Shown in pieces: positions 32,385 through 40,392 of a stretch of DNA of 64,000 nucleotides (positions within the stretch are counted from its first letter, which is position 1; each line of letters starts with the position of its first letter). The stretch covers positions 48,403-112,402 of the forward strand of contig CAYIHX010000006.1 in the NCBI GenBank assembly GCA_964363305.1, read 5' to 3'. The notes beneath the pieces are model-generated. The model did not search any database, was not told the DNA's origin, and was given only the letters and a program-made list of their open reading frames with translations. The translations under genes and the position numbers were made by a program. This DNA comes from CAYIHX01 sp964363305. Its GTDB lineage: Bacteria; Bdellovibrionota; UBA1018.

Positions 32385-32829
32385 CGGCGTTCTCCCTGGC
32401 TTTGGTCTTTGTTTCCGCAATTCCTAAAAATAGCGGGGTGCGCGCCCCTTTTGTTTCATAGAAGACCGTAAAAAGTGCATTCCGAGAAGAATCTTCAAAA
32501 ATCTGCTGAAGCCTCGCTCTTCCGCGCTCTAATCGAATGGGCGGGGTCGGAATGACCCACGAGGTCTCGGGGGCCGCTCTGCATTTGAGCGCCGCAAATT
32601 GACATGCAATGAGGTTCGCCATTTCCTCAAGATCGGTATCCAGATTTTCGACGAAAGAACCCAGAATGACGGTTCCCTCCCAGTCTCCCTCGATTTTGAC
32701 TTGGACGAGGGACTCGAGAGTCGGGAGGTATTCCGCGAGGTCAGTTCGCTGCGCCGAGCGAGGTTCAATGATGAGACGGCTTTCCGAGTAGAAGGGGAGA
32801 GAGGAAGGCAAGATGTCTAAATGTGTCAC
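32377..32829 (-). CDS. CheX-like chemotaxis phosphatase domain protein
   Basis: 150 residues. The middle carries a pattern like CheX/CheC: IEGDWEGTVILG, then DLEEMANLIACQFAALK (CheX has an E-x2-N active helix), and a IPTPPIRLERG strand where CheX has a P-x-hydrophobic-G segment. Such proteins dephosphorylate CheY. The start is GTG overlapping the CheY stop (GTGA), so response regulator and presumed phosphatase are translated together. The match is by eye and moderate; the Glu and Asn of the active helix appear present. Confidence 0.6.
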   Translation of the reverse strand: MTHLDILPSSLPFYSESRLIIEPRSAQRTDLAEYLPTLESLVQVKIEGDWEGTVILGSFVENLDTDLEEMANLIACQFAALKCRAAPETSWVIPTPPIRLERGRARLQQIFEDSSRNALFTVFYETKGARTPLFLGIAETKTKARENADA

Positions 32830-33227
32830 CGGGGAGCCGCCGGCCGAGCGCGTGATCTGCCATCTTCTTCGTTGGCTCGTTCGAAGGTTTTCAAAACTTC
32901 GGATGCGCTAAAAGGTTTTAAAATATAATCCTTGGCGCCGGAATTGATCGCCTCCATGACTAGGTTCTCTTGACCCATCGCGGAGATGATAAATATTCGT
33001 GCTCCCTTGTCAGCCTTGATGATCGCACGGGTTGCCTCGATGCCGCTCATTTCGGGCATGACCACATCCATCGTGACGTAGTCGGGCTTGAGGCGCAGAT
33101 ACAGGTCAACCGCCTCTTGGCCGGTGCCAGCCTCGCCGATGATCTGGAAATGGGCTGCGGTGAGGATTTCTTTGAGGGTGTTTCTTACGAATGGAACATC
33201 ATCAGCAATGAGCACGGTTTTCGCCAT
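32826..33227 (-). CDS. Single-domain response regulator, CheY type
   Basis: 133 residues, a complete receiver domain. Visible are the acidic pair D9/D10, phosphoacceptor D54 (YVTMDVVMPEMSG), switch residue S82 (FIISAMGQ) and K104 (ILKPF). The last 20 residues are a basic, Pro/Ala tail. There is no output domain, so it acts by protein contact, for example on a flagellar motor or pilus. It is first in a three-gene unit with the CheX-like and small membrane proteins. No histidine kinase is near. Confidence 0.92.
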   Translation of the reverse strand: MAKTVLIADDVPFVRNTLKEILTAAHFQIIGEAGTGQEAVDLYLRLKPDYVTMDVVMPEMSGIEATRAIIKADKGARIFIISAMGQENLVMEAINSGAKDYILKPFSASEVLKTFERANEEDGRSRARPAAPR

Positions 33228-33248
33228 ACGAGGTCTAGAATAGCCCCT

Positions 33249-34523
33249 CTATTCCAAATTTTCGATTAAAACTGAATCGATCCGTCTTTCTGTGGCCCGT
33301 TTGACCGTAAACTTCAACGATCCGGCCTGTGTATCCAGGTAGAGTTCGTCCCCGGTGAGTGGAATGCGTCCGAACTGCTGGAGAAGAAACCCGCTCAGGG
33401 TTTCGTAGTCGCCCTCTGGAAGGCTGAGGTGTAGCTGTTCGTTGATGAGTCCGATCTCTGTTCGTGCCTGCACGAGCCAAGAGCTGTTGGAGAGGACCTT
33501 AAACGGGATCGTATTGACGTCGTACTCGTCTTGAATTTCGCCTACGATCTCTTCAACGATGTCCTCGAACGTCAAAATTCCAACGGCGCCGCCATACTCG
33601 TCCACTACTACGACCATCTCCGCGCTTTCTCGGTGCATGTCTTGAAGCAGATCTTCAAGTGATTGGGTTTCCGGAACATAGTGTACGGGTGAGAGGTGGT
33701 CTTTGATGGGGCGATTGAGGTCCGACGTTCCAAGAAGGTCGCTTACTTCAAGGATGCCAACGATATTGTCAATGCGTCCTGCGTAGACAGGCATTCGGGA
33801 GTGTCTGTGGTTTTCAAATCTTTGCAGGGCCTCAAGGACCCGGGCGCTATCTTCGATCGCCTCGACTTTTACTAGAGGGATCAGAGCATGCTTCGCTTCC
33901 GCATCCTTGAACTCAAAGATGCGCTTGATCATTTTTTTTTCGCTGGCTTTGATTTCGCTTTCTTTTTTTCCGTAAGATAGCAGCGACCGCAACTCTTCCC
34001 GGCGGTTTCGAGGTTTTCCTCCGAGCCATTCATTTACTGGTCCAAGTAATCGAGACAATCGCGCGGTGTATAGTGAAACCAGCTTAGTGATTGGAAAAAA
34101 AATCCAAAAGGCGATGGTAATCGGATACCCGAGCCAGGGCGCGATAGTATCGGCTTTTCGTTGGAAAACAGATTTGGGAAGAAGCTCTCCGAATACCACT
34201 ACGAGAGGACTGGTGAAGAGAACGGCCAAGAGCTCCGCGTTCTCTTCATAGCGAGAGTTGAGGTAGGTTGCGATTAACGTCGATAGCGCAATCACACAGG
34301 TGGCGGTCATGACGAGGGTCGTTGCGAAAACACGTTCGGGATGGTTGGCCAGCTCCAGTACGTGTCGGGCTTTCCGTGAACCGGCTTTCGCGGACGAACG
34401 GAGTCGTAGCTTGTCGGCAGATAGGATGGCGATTTCGCTTCCGGAGAAAATCGCCTCGACAAGAAGCAGCGAAGGAGTGAGTACTGCGAGGGTTCCTAAC
34501 GAAAGAGCTGAGGGCTCCATCAT
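33249..34523 (-). CDS. CNNM/CorC-type membrane protein (DUF21-CBS-CorC_HlyC)
   Basis: 424 residues. The DUF21 membrane domain (about 1-180, with SGSEIAILSADKLRLRSSAK and VVFGELLPKSVFQRKAD) is followed by paired CBS domains (about 200-325, SRMPVYAGRIDNIVGILEVS and VVVDEYGGAVGILTFEDIVE). A CorC_HlyC domain ends the protein. The family is linked to Mg2+/Co2+ efflux or homeostasis. It overlaps the next paralogue by ATGA. It is a full-length member, unlike its partner. Confidence 0.9.
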   Translation of the reverse strand: MMEPSALSLGTLAVLTPSLLLVEAIFSGSEIAILSADKLRLRSSAKAGSRKARHVLELANHPERVFATTLVMTATCVIALSTLIATYLNSRYEENAELLAVLFTSPLVVVFGELLPKSVFQRKADTIAPWLGYPITIAFWIFFPITKLVSLYTARLSRLLGPVNEWLGGKPRNRREELRSLLSYGKKESEIKASEKKMIKRIFEFKDAEAKHALIPLVKVEAIEDSARVLEALQRFENHRHSRMPVYAGRIDNIVGILEVSDLLGTSDLNRPIKDHLSPVHYVPETQSLEDLLQDMHRESAEMVVVVDEYGGAVGILTFEDIVEEIVGEIQDEYDVNTIPFKVLSNSSWLVQARTEIGLINEQLHLSLPEGDYETLSGFLLQQFGRIPLTGDELYLDTQAGSLKFTVKRATERRIDSVLIENLE

Positions 34524-35632
34524 GTTGACGCCTCCGGGATGATATCCTCAAAGAGTGCCGACAGCACATCGTTCATGGTGACGATGCCACAGGCTTGCTC
34601 TTTGTCGTTGGTCACCACAGCGAGGTGCATTTGGTTTTTTTTCATTTTCCTAAAGACGGTATTGAGCGGGGTTCCTTGTGAGATGATCATCGGCTTTCTC
34701 ATGAGGGTCGAGATCGGCTGAGATAGCAGGCCCTTATCCTCTTCTAGTCGAAGCAGGCGAGTGAGGAGGATGTCCTTGGCGTAGATTACGCCTACGATGT
34801 TATTTGGGTCTGCTCCGAAGACGGGAATTCTGGAGAATGCAAGCTGCTTCAGTTCGTTCAGCGCCGAGGAGATCTTCATTTTCTCCGAAAGCATTCGAAC
34901 TTGGCTTAGGGGGGTGGTGATTTCGGAGACCCGGGTATCATCGAGTTCAAGAACATTTCGAATCAACTCGAGCTCGCTCTGATTGATTGCTCCTTCCTTT
35001 AGACCCTCTTCCATCATGATCATAAACTCCGCCTCTCTGAGCAGAGGGCCTGGCACGAAATGGTTCGAAGGTGGCCGATTACCTATGATGAACCGGTTTA
35101 CTAAGTGAGTGACCATCCGGAGGATCCATCGAAGAGGGGAACAAAGGATATAGAGCGCCGTCATCGGCGCTGCCACTAAAGGTGCGAGCGACTGATTCGC
35201 GCGCACCCCGATCACCTTGGGCGTCAGCTCGCAGAAGAGGATGATGATGGGAGTGGTTACGGTGATGCCACAAAGGGTCTGAACCAGCCAAAGGGGCATG
35301 GAGGAAAAGTAGCTCCGATGGAGCCATGCAAAAAACGTGGTGACGCCCGTGACGCCTGCCGCGGGGTCTTCCCGCGGCCAGGAACGGGCGATCGCACCGG
35401 CAATGATCGCCGAGAGCGCGATGTTAATGATTTCACTGCTGACTAGAATGGTCGTGAGCAGTCCGCTCGGGTCGGCGATCAGGATTTTGATTCGTTTATG
35501 GGCAGCAGAAAATCGCTCTTTCAGGGCCCGCAGTTGAAATTTTGAGAGGCTGAATAGAGCGACTTCAGAGGATGACAAGAAAGCAGAGGCACTAATGAGC
35601 AGGGTGCATAGCAGGAGTTCAAGGGGTCTCAC
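34520..35632 (-). CDS. CNNM-type membrane protein (DUF21-CBS)
   Basis: 370 residues. The DUF21 domain has SSEVALFSLSKFQLRALKER near the start and FCELTPKVIGVRANQSLAP. A CBS pair follows (SRIPVFGADPNNIVGVIYAK; HLAVVTNDKEQACGIVTMND), and the protein ends soon after, lacking the CorC_HlyC domain. It is a shorter paralogue of the downstream gene, which it overlaps by four bases. The two may form a heteromeric ion-transport complex. CBS domains suggest control by adenine nucleotides. Confidence 0.87.
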   Translation of the reverse strand: MRPLELLLCTLLISASAFLSSSEVALFSLSKFQLRALKERFSAAHKRIKILIADPSGLLTTILVSSEIINIALSAIIAGAIARSWPREDPAAGVTGVTTFFAWLHRSYFSSMPLWLVQTLCGITVTTPIIILFCELTPKVIGVRANQSLAPLVAAPMTALYILCSPLRWILRMVTHLVNRFIIGNRPPSNHFVPGPLLREAEFMIMMEEGLKEGAINQSELELIRNVLELDDTRVSEITTPLSQVRMLSEKMKISSALNELKQLAFSRIPVFGADPNNIVGVIYAKDILLTRLLRLEEDKGLLSQPISTLMRKPMIISQGTPLNTVFRKMKKNQMHLAVVTNDKEQACGIVTMNDVLSALFEDIIPEAST

Positions 35633-35664
35633 GCTCCACAGGATGGGCGATCAACCCTATCGCG

Positions 35665-38136
35665 TCAAGCTGCCTGATCATAGCTGGAGGCGGCGATCTT
35701 TCGGCGTCCCCCAGTTTTCCCCCGAGGGGAGTCCTCTCGTGGAGTGATCTCGGTAGGCCCCTGATTCTTTTTTGTGATTTTTCGACTCAGAGCTACCGCA
35801 AGTACGTCGTCGATGGTTTTGACCGTAATGAAGGTCAGCGTTTCGCGGTACTCCTCAGGGATGTCCTCGAGGTCCTTTTTGTTCTTATACGGAATAATGA
35901 TCGTCTTAATTCCATGTCGCATGGCAGCCAGAGCCTTTTCCTTGAGGCCGCCGATCGGAAGAACCTTGCCAGTCAGAGTGATTTCTCCGGTCATCGCAAC
36001 GTCCTTTCTGATCGGAATTCCCGTGAGCCGTGAAATGATCGCCGTCGCCATCGTGATGCCTGCCGAGGGGCCGTCTTTTGGGATGGCTCCTGCGGGGAAA
36101 TGCACGTGGATGTCGGTTTTTTCGAAGAGATCGTCCGAGATTCCGAAATCGCTTGCGCGGGACCGGATCAAACCAAGAGCGGCTTGGCCTGATTCCTTCA
36201 TCACATCACCGAGTTGACCGGTGAGCATGATCCCGCCCTTTCCCTTCATCATATTGGTTTCGACGTAGAGGATCTCTCCTCCGACGGAAGTCCAGGCTAG
36301 ACCGGTCGCGATGCCGATCTCGTCCTTCTCCTGCTCTTCCTCGCGGATATACGGAGCGGGCCCGAGAAACTTATGGACCTGATCGGTGTCGATCACGGTC
36401 TTCTCGGTTTTTCCCTCTGCGATCAGACGTGCGGTCTTCCTGCAGAGCGTAGCGATGCTGCGTTCGAGATTTCGGAGTCCGGCTTCTCGAGTGTACTGAG
36501 AAATTACCGCTCGAATGCCTTCGTCTGTGAATTCAATGAGGCGTGTTCGGTCTTTCTCTCCGAGGCCGTTTTCATTGATTTGCTTTGGAAGGAGATACTT
36601 CTTTGCGATGAAGAATTTTTCCTCTTCTGTATAGCCCGAGAGTTGGATCACTTCCATTCGATCTCGTAGTGCCGAAGGGATGGTTTCAAGCACGTTGCAG
36701 GTGGCGATGAACATGACGTTCGAGAGATCAATCGGCACGTTGAGGTAGTGGTCACGGAAGGTCGAATTTTGTTCCGGATCCAAAACTTCGAGTAGAGCGG
36801 CCGACGGATCGCCTCGGAAGTCACTTCCAAGTTTATCAATTTCGTCGAGAACAAAGATTGGGTTGTTGGTTCCCGCTTGTTTAAGTCCCTGAACGACTCG
36901 GCCAGGAAGCGCGCCGACGTAGGTACGGCGGTGGCCACGTATTTCTGCCTCGTCTTTTACTCCGCCGAGAGAAACTCGTACGAATTCTCGTCCGAGGGCT
37001 CGAGCAATCGATCGTCCCAGGGAGGTCTTTCCGACGCCTGGGGGGCCCGAGAAGCAAAGGATCGGGCCCTTCATCTTCTCCTTGAGCTTCCTTACGGCGA
37101 GGTATTCGAGTACGCGTTCCTTGATCTTTCCGAGATTATAGTGGTCCTCGTCGAGGAACATTTTCGCACGGGCAAGATCAAGGTTGTCTGGGGTACTTTT
37201 ACTCCAGGGCGTTTCGATGAGCCAATCGATGTAAGTTCGGAGCATTGAAGCTTCCGATGCGTCTGGATGCATGCGTTCGAGTCGTCCGAGTTGCTTAAGC
37301 GCCTCAGTCTCGACTTCGGAAGGCATCTTGCAGCTCATGATCTTCTCGCGCAGCTCGCTGGCCTCTTCGCCTTTTTGGTCGGTATCGCCTAGCTCGCTTT
37401 TGATTGCGCGAATCTGTTCACGAAGGAAGTACTCCTTCTGTGATTTGGTCATCTCGTCCTTTGCTTGGGATCTGATTTTCGCCTGGATGGTGAGAACCTC
37501 GATCTCTTTCGCAAGGATTTCATGGATTCTACGGAGCCGGTCGTGGGAGTCGAGGGTCTCGAGAATTGCCTGTGCGTCCGAAACTTTGAGTCCGAGGTTG
37601 CTTGCTACGAGGTCGGCCAAGCGTCCTGGTTCGGTAATGTCGTCGAGCACCATGAGGATGTCGGGTGACAGCACCTTGCCTAGGGAAATAACCCTTTCGA
37701 GTTGTTCCCTAACCGATCGCATAAGAGCGGTCATCTCGGGATGATTTTCCGGGTGTTGAGGCTCGACAACCCGTTCGATCTTACACTCGAAGTAAGGTTG
37801 AGTCTGGGAAAACTCGGTGATGTTGGCCTTGCAGAGTCCCTGGGTGAGAATCTTAATTCTCCCGTCCGGAAGTTTCCTCATCCTCATGATCATCGAGACT
37901 GTTCCCGTGCGGTAGATACCTTCGGGGGCCGGATGTTCATCGCTGATCTCTTTTTGGGAGGCCAGGAGGATCAACCTGTCGCTACGGGCCAGTGCTTCTT
38001 CGACACTCTTGATCGATGAGTCACGGCCTACGAACAGCGGAATGATCATATATGGAAAAACGACAATATCTCGAACCGGCAGCAGCGGCAGACTTCCTGG
38101 AATTTCAACCTGCTCGCCATCGTAATTTGTAACCAT
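35665..38136 (-). CDS. lon: ATP-dependent protease Lon (La)
   Basis: 823 residues, full length. The N-terminal LON substrate domain starts PLLPVRDIVVFPYMIIPLFV. A coiled region precedes the AAA+ module with Walker A GPPGVGKTS near residue 365 and Walker B FVLDEIDK. The C-terminal protease carries the catalytic Ser in KDGPSAGITM near residue 687 and the catalytic Lys region TGKVLPIGGLKEKALAAMRH. It degrades misfolded and regulatory proteins in the cytoplasm. It stands alone, and a heat-shock-like promoter lies about 135 bases upstream. Confidence 0.97.
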   Translation of the reverse strand: MVTNYDGEQVEIPGSLPLLPVRDIVVFPYMIIPLFVGRDSSIKSVEEALARSDRLILLASQKEISDEHPAPEGIYRTGTVSMIMRMRKLPDGRIKILTQGLCKANITEFSQTQPYFECKIERVVEPQHPENHPEMTALMRSVREQLERVISLGKVLSPDILMVLDDITEPGRLADLVASNLGLKVSDAQAILETLDSHDRLRRIHEILAKEIEVLTIQAKIRSQAKDEMTKSQKEYFLREQIRAIKSELGDTDQKGEEASELREKIMSCKMPSEVETEALKQLGRLERMHPDASEASMLRTYIDWLIETPWSKSTPDNLDLARAKMFLDEDHYNLGKIKERVLEYLAVRKLKEKMKGPILCFSGPPGVGKTSLGRSIARALGREFVRVSLGGVKDEAEIRGHRRTYVGALPGRVVQGLKQAGTNNPIFVLDEIDKLGSDFRGDPSAALLEVLDPEQNSTFRDHYLNVPIDLSNVMFIATCNVLETIPSALRDRMEVIQLSGYTEEEKFFIAKKYLLPKQINENGLGEKDRTRLIEFTDEGIRAVISQYTREAGLRNLERSIATLCRKTARLIAEGKTEKTVIDTDQVHKFLGPAPYIREEEQEKDEIGIATGLAWTSVGGEILYVETNMMKGKGGIMLTGQLGDVMKESGQAALGLIRSRASDFGISDDLFEKTDIHVHFPAGAIPKDGPSAGITMATAIISRLTGIPIRKDVAMTGEITLTGKVLPIGGLKEKALAAMRHGIKTIIIPYKNKKDLEDIPEEYRETLTFITVKTIDDVLAVALSRKITKKNQGPTEITPREDSPRGKTGGRRKIAASSYDQAA

Positions 38137-38270
38137 TCTCCTACGCTCCCTATACGTTTGTTTCGGATCGCCCCAACGTGGAAAACAAAACTCTTGTGAT
38201 TGAGTTCGGCCTAATTTCGGGTCTGCTTGAGGAGAATCTGCGCAGAAATTACCTACTCACTGCGTTGAGA

Positions 38271-38300
38271 ATTGGGCTGAATTTACGTTTAATTTCAACA
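38271..38300 (-). promoter_or_regulatory. Possible heat-shock (sigma-32-like) promoter of lon
   Basis: On the minus strand TTGAAA (38298-38293) and CCCAAT (38276-38271) are separated by 16 bases, resembling CTTGAA-N13-17-CCCATnT. lon is a classical heat-shock gene, which supports the reading, but the element is degenerate. Confidence 0.4.
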
Positions 38301-38388
38301 CATTAAGCGCGGTAAACGATTGGCGGTAGCGATTGACTCTTGGCGAGTCACTGCTCCAGGTGTCAGCGGCATGACGATTGATTTGGAG

Positions 38389-38422
38389 AGACCCCGAGCG
38401 GAGCAGCGTCCGGTCGGGGTCT
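38389..38422 (-). terminator. Hairpin downstream of dksA-like gene, possible terminator
   Basis: AGACCCCGA (38389-38397) pairs perfectly with TCGGGGTCT (38414-38422), with extra pairing (GGA/TCC) in the loop. It lies 20 bases after the stop of the minus-strand gene. No T-run follows on that strand, so it may be a weak or factor-assisted terminator. Confidence 0.5.
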
Positions 38423-38441
38423 TTGGAGAGATTTGCCTGTC

Positions 38442-38813
38442 TTAAGCGTAGACCTTTTCCCGGTGTTCCTGCCGTTCCTTGCACGATAGGCAAAGCGTGG
38501 TCACCGGGCGTGCTTCGAGTCGGCGTGCCTCGATGGTTTCTTCGCAATCGGTACAGATTCCGAAAGTCCCAGCATCGAGTCGCTGAAGGGCTTCCCCGAT
38601 CTTAACCAAGAGCTGTTGCTCCCGGCCGCGGAGCTTAAAGATGAGGCTCTGATGGAGAGCACTCACGGCGAGATCAGTTTCATCCGGAAGATCGTCCGGG
38701 GAAAGCGCTAGCTCGTTGCGGAGTGCATTTTGAGAATTGATCAAGAGCCGCTGTTTCTCTTCGATCAGTAACTTACGGAACTTCGACTTCATCCTTGCGT
38801 CAACGTTCAACAT
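38442..38813 (-). CDS. dksA: DksA/TraR family zinc-finger protein
   Basis: 123 residues. An N-terminal coiled coil carries acidic residues at its tip (LPDETDLA), and the C-terminal four-Cys zinc finger is CTDCEETIEARRLEARP...CLSC. DksA binds the RNA polymerase secondary channel and works with ppGpp to control rRNA and amino-acid genes. E. coli DksA is 151 residues, so this is a shorter relative; the family call is firm but orthology is not. AGGGGGAAA lies a few bases upstream of ATG 38813. It is divergent from glmU. Confidence 0.85.
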   Translation of the reverse strand: MLNVDARMKSKFRKLLIEEKQRLLINSQNALRNELALSPDDLPDETDLAVSALHQSLIFKLRGREQQLLVKIGEALQRLDAGTFGICTDCEETIEARRLEARPVTTLCLSCKERQEHREKVYA

Positions 38814-38960
38814 TTATTTCCCCCTGCCTTTCGATTCATGAAAGGAGTTCTTTTCTTATAAGGAGTTATAAGTAAGGTCAACTGGATCAATAGTCAAATT
38901 TTCACTCTCTTGACCTTGAGGGAGGCGCGCCATACCAACAGGAGGATGGTTTTAACTCAT

Positions 38961-40388
38961 ATGACTTCCGCTGTGCTGATCCTTGCCGCAGGACAGGGAA
39001 AACGAATGAAGAGTACGCTTCCTAAGGTTTTACACAGCGCGGGCGGTCAGCCGCTCCTTTTTCATATTTTTGATCGGATATTGGAGGCGATGCCAGATGC
39101 CCCGATTGGACTCGTAGTGGGGCACGGTAGAGACCTCGTTGAGGCCGCGGTACGAGCGGAACCGCGATTTCGCAGATTGAGTATCGATTTTATTTTTCAG
39201 GCTGAGCAGAACGGAACGGGACATGCGGCCCGCTGCGCCATGGAGAGCAAATGGGGCGAAAAGGTTTTGCGTGAGAAACGGAATCTTCTGGTTCTGCCCG
39301 GGGATCTTCCGTTGATTACCCGAGAGCTGTTGAAGCAGGTTGCCGAGTCTATGAGTAAAAAGGCGGCGCTTCGTTTACTGACCTGCGACCTGCCTGACCC
39401 GACGGGTTACGGTCGCGTGATTCGGAGAGGAAAATCCGGTTCAGTTCTTCGAATTGTGGAAGAGCGAGATACGAATCTTCGCGAGCGAGCGATCAGAGAG
39501 GTCGCTACTTCGATTTATTTCTTTCATGGCCAGTTTCTTCGGTCAGGATTGTTGCGTCTTTCCAATAAGAATGCTCAGGGGGAGTACTATCTTACGGATC
39601 TTATTTCTCAGGCTTCTCGCGCCAAGAAGGCCATCGAAGTACTGAAATGGCAGGATGCCGAGGATCTTCGTGGAGTAAATGATCCCTGGGAGCTGGGAAT
39701 CGCCGGTCAGATCTTGAACCGCAGAATTGTGCAGAAGCATGCTCGGAACGGAGTCCTTTTTCGGGATACAGGAGCTGCGTGGATCGATGTCACGGTAGTC
39801 ATTGGAGAGGGGACCCGTGTCGGGCCTGGGGTATGGCTTCGTGGGGACACTCAAGTGGGTAAGAACGTCGATCTAGGTGCGAACGTCGTACTGACAGACG
39901 CGAATATTGGTGATGACGTAGAGATCAAGCATGGATCAGTGATTGAGCGTTCGCGAATGGGGACGGGTTCGAAAGCAGGACCTTATGCGCACCTTCGGCC
40001 GGAATCGGACGTAGGACCGAGGGCGAAGATTGGAAATTTCGTCGAGCTTAAAAAAACAGTCATCGGAGAGGGTTCGAGCGTCGCGCACCTGTCTTATTTG
40101 GGCGACGCGAACGTGGGTGCACGTGTCAATATCGGATGCGGATTTGTGACCTGCAATTTCGACGGTCGGGAGATCGACGGAAGTCGTAAACACAAGACGG
40201 TCATTGAAGATGATGTGTTCATGGGCAGCGACTGCCAGGCCGTCGCACCGGTGCGGATTGGACGGGGGGCCTTCGTGGCTTCCGGATCGACCATCACGGA
40301 AGAGGTTCCTTCTGGGGCGCTGGCTATTGCCCGCTCTCGGCAGGTGACCAAACTGGGATATGCAAAAAAGTTAAAAACGCAGGAGTGA
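38961..40388 (+). CDS. glmU: Bifunctional GlcNAc-1-P uridyltransferase/GlcN-1-P acetyltransferase
   Basis: About 475 residues, near E. coli length (456). The N-terminal nucleotidyltransferase has VLILAAGQGKRMKSTLPKVL, and the C-terminal half is a left-handed beta-helix of hexapeptide repeats (VGPGVWLRGDTQVGKNVDLG, FMGSDCQAVAPVRIG). It makes UDP-GlcNAc for peptidoglycan and LPS. AGGAGG (38940-38945) abuts an in-frame ATG at 38946 and is 15 bases from ATG 38961. 38961 is preferred because the protein then begins as the family does. glmS follows four bases after its stop. Confidence 0.95.
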   Translation: MTSAVLILAAGQGKRMKSTLPKVLHSAGGQPLLFHIFDRILEAMPDAPIGLVVGHGRDLVEAAVRAEPRFRRLSIDFIFQAEQNGTGHAARCAMESKWGEKVLREKRNLLVLPGDLPLITRELLKQVAESMSKKAALRLLTCDLPDPTGYGRVIRRGKSGSVLRIVEERDTNLRERAIREVATSIYFFHGQFLRSGLLRLSNKNAQGEYYLTDLISQASRAKKAIEVLKWQDAEDLRGVNDPWELGIAGQILNRRIVQKHARNGVLFRDTGAAWIDVTVVIGEGTRVGPGVWLRGDTQVGKNVDLGANVVLTDANIGDDVEIKHGSVIERSRMGTGSKAGPYAHLRPESDVGPRAKIGNFVELKKTVIGEGSSVAHLSYLGDANVGARVNIGCGFVTCNFDGREIDGSRKHKTVIEDDVFMGSDCQAVAPVRIGRGAFVASGSTITEEVPSGALAIARSRQVTKLGYAKKLKTQE

Positions 40389-40392
40389 AGGT

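Larger units (their letters stand above)
38137..38441 (-). promoter_or_regulatory. Intergenic region between lon and dksA-like gene
   Basis: This is a 305-base gap without a gene. It holds the lon leader with GGGAGCG near the start codon, the sigma-32-like element at 38271-38300, a short inverted repeat TGACTC/GAGTCA near 38337, and the hairpin at 38389-38422 downstream of the DksA-type gene. Nothing else is seen. Confidence 0.5.

Noticed and set aside
38337..38355. Inverted repeat TGACTC/GAGTCA as an operator for lon or dksA
   Set aside because: Short and far from either start; kept only as a mention in the intergenic entry.
40389..40392. glmS ribozyme upstream of glmS
   Set aside because: Only four bases separate glmU and glmS, so there is no room for the riboswitch.
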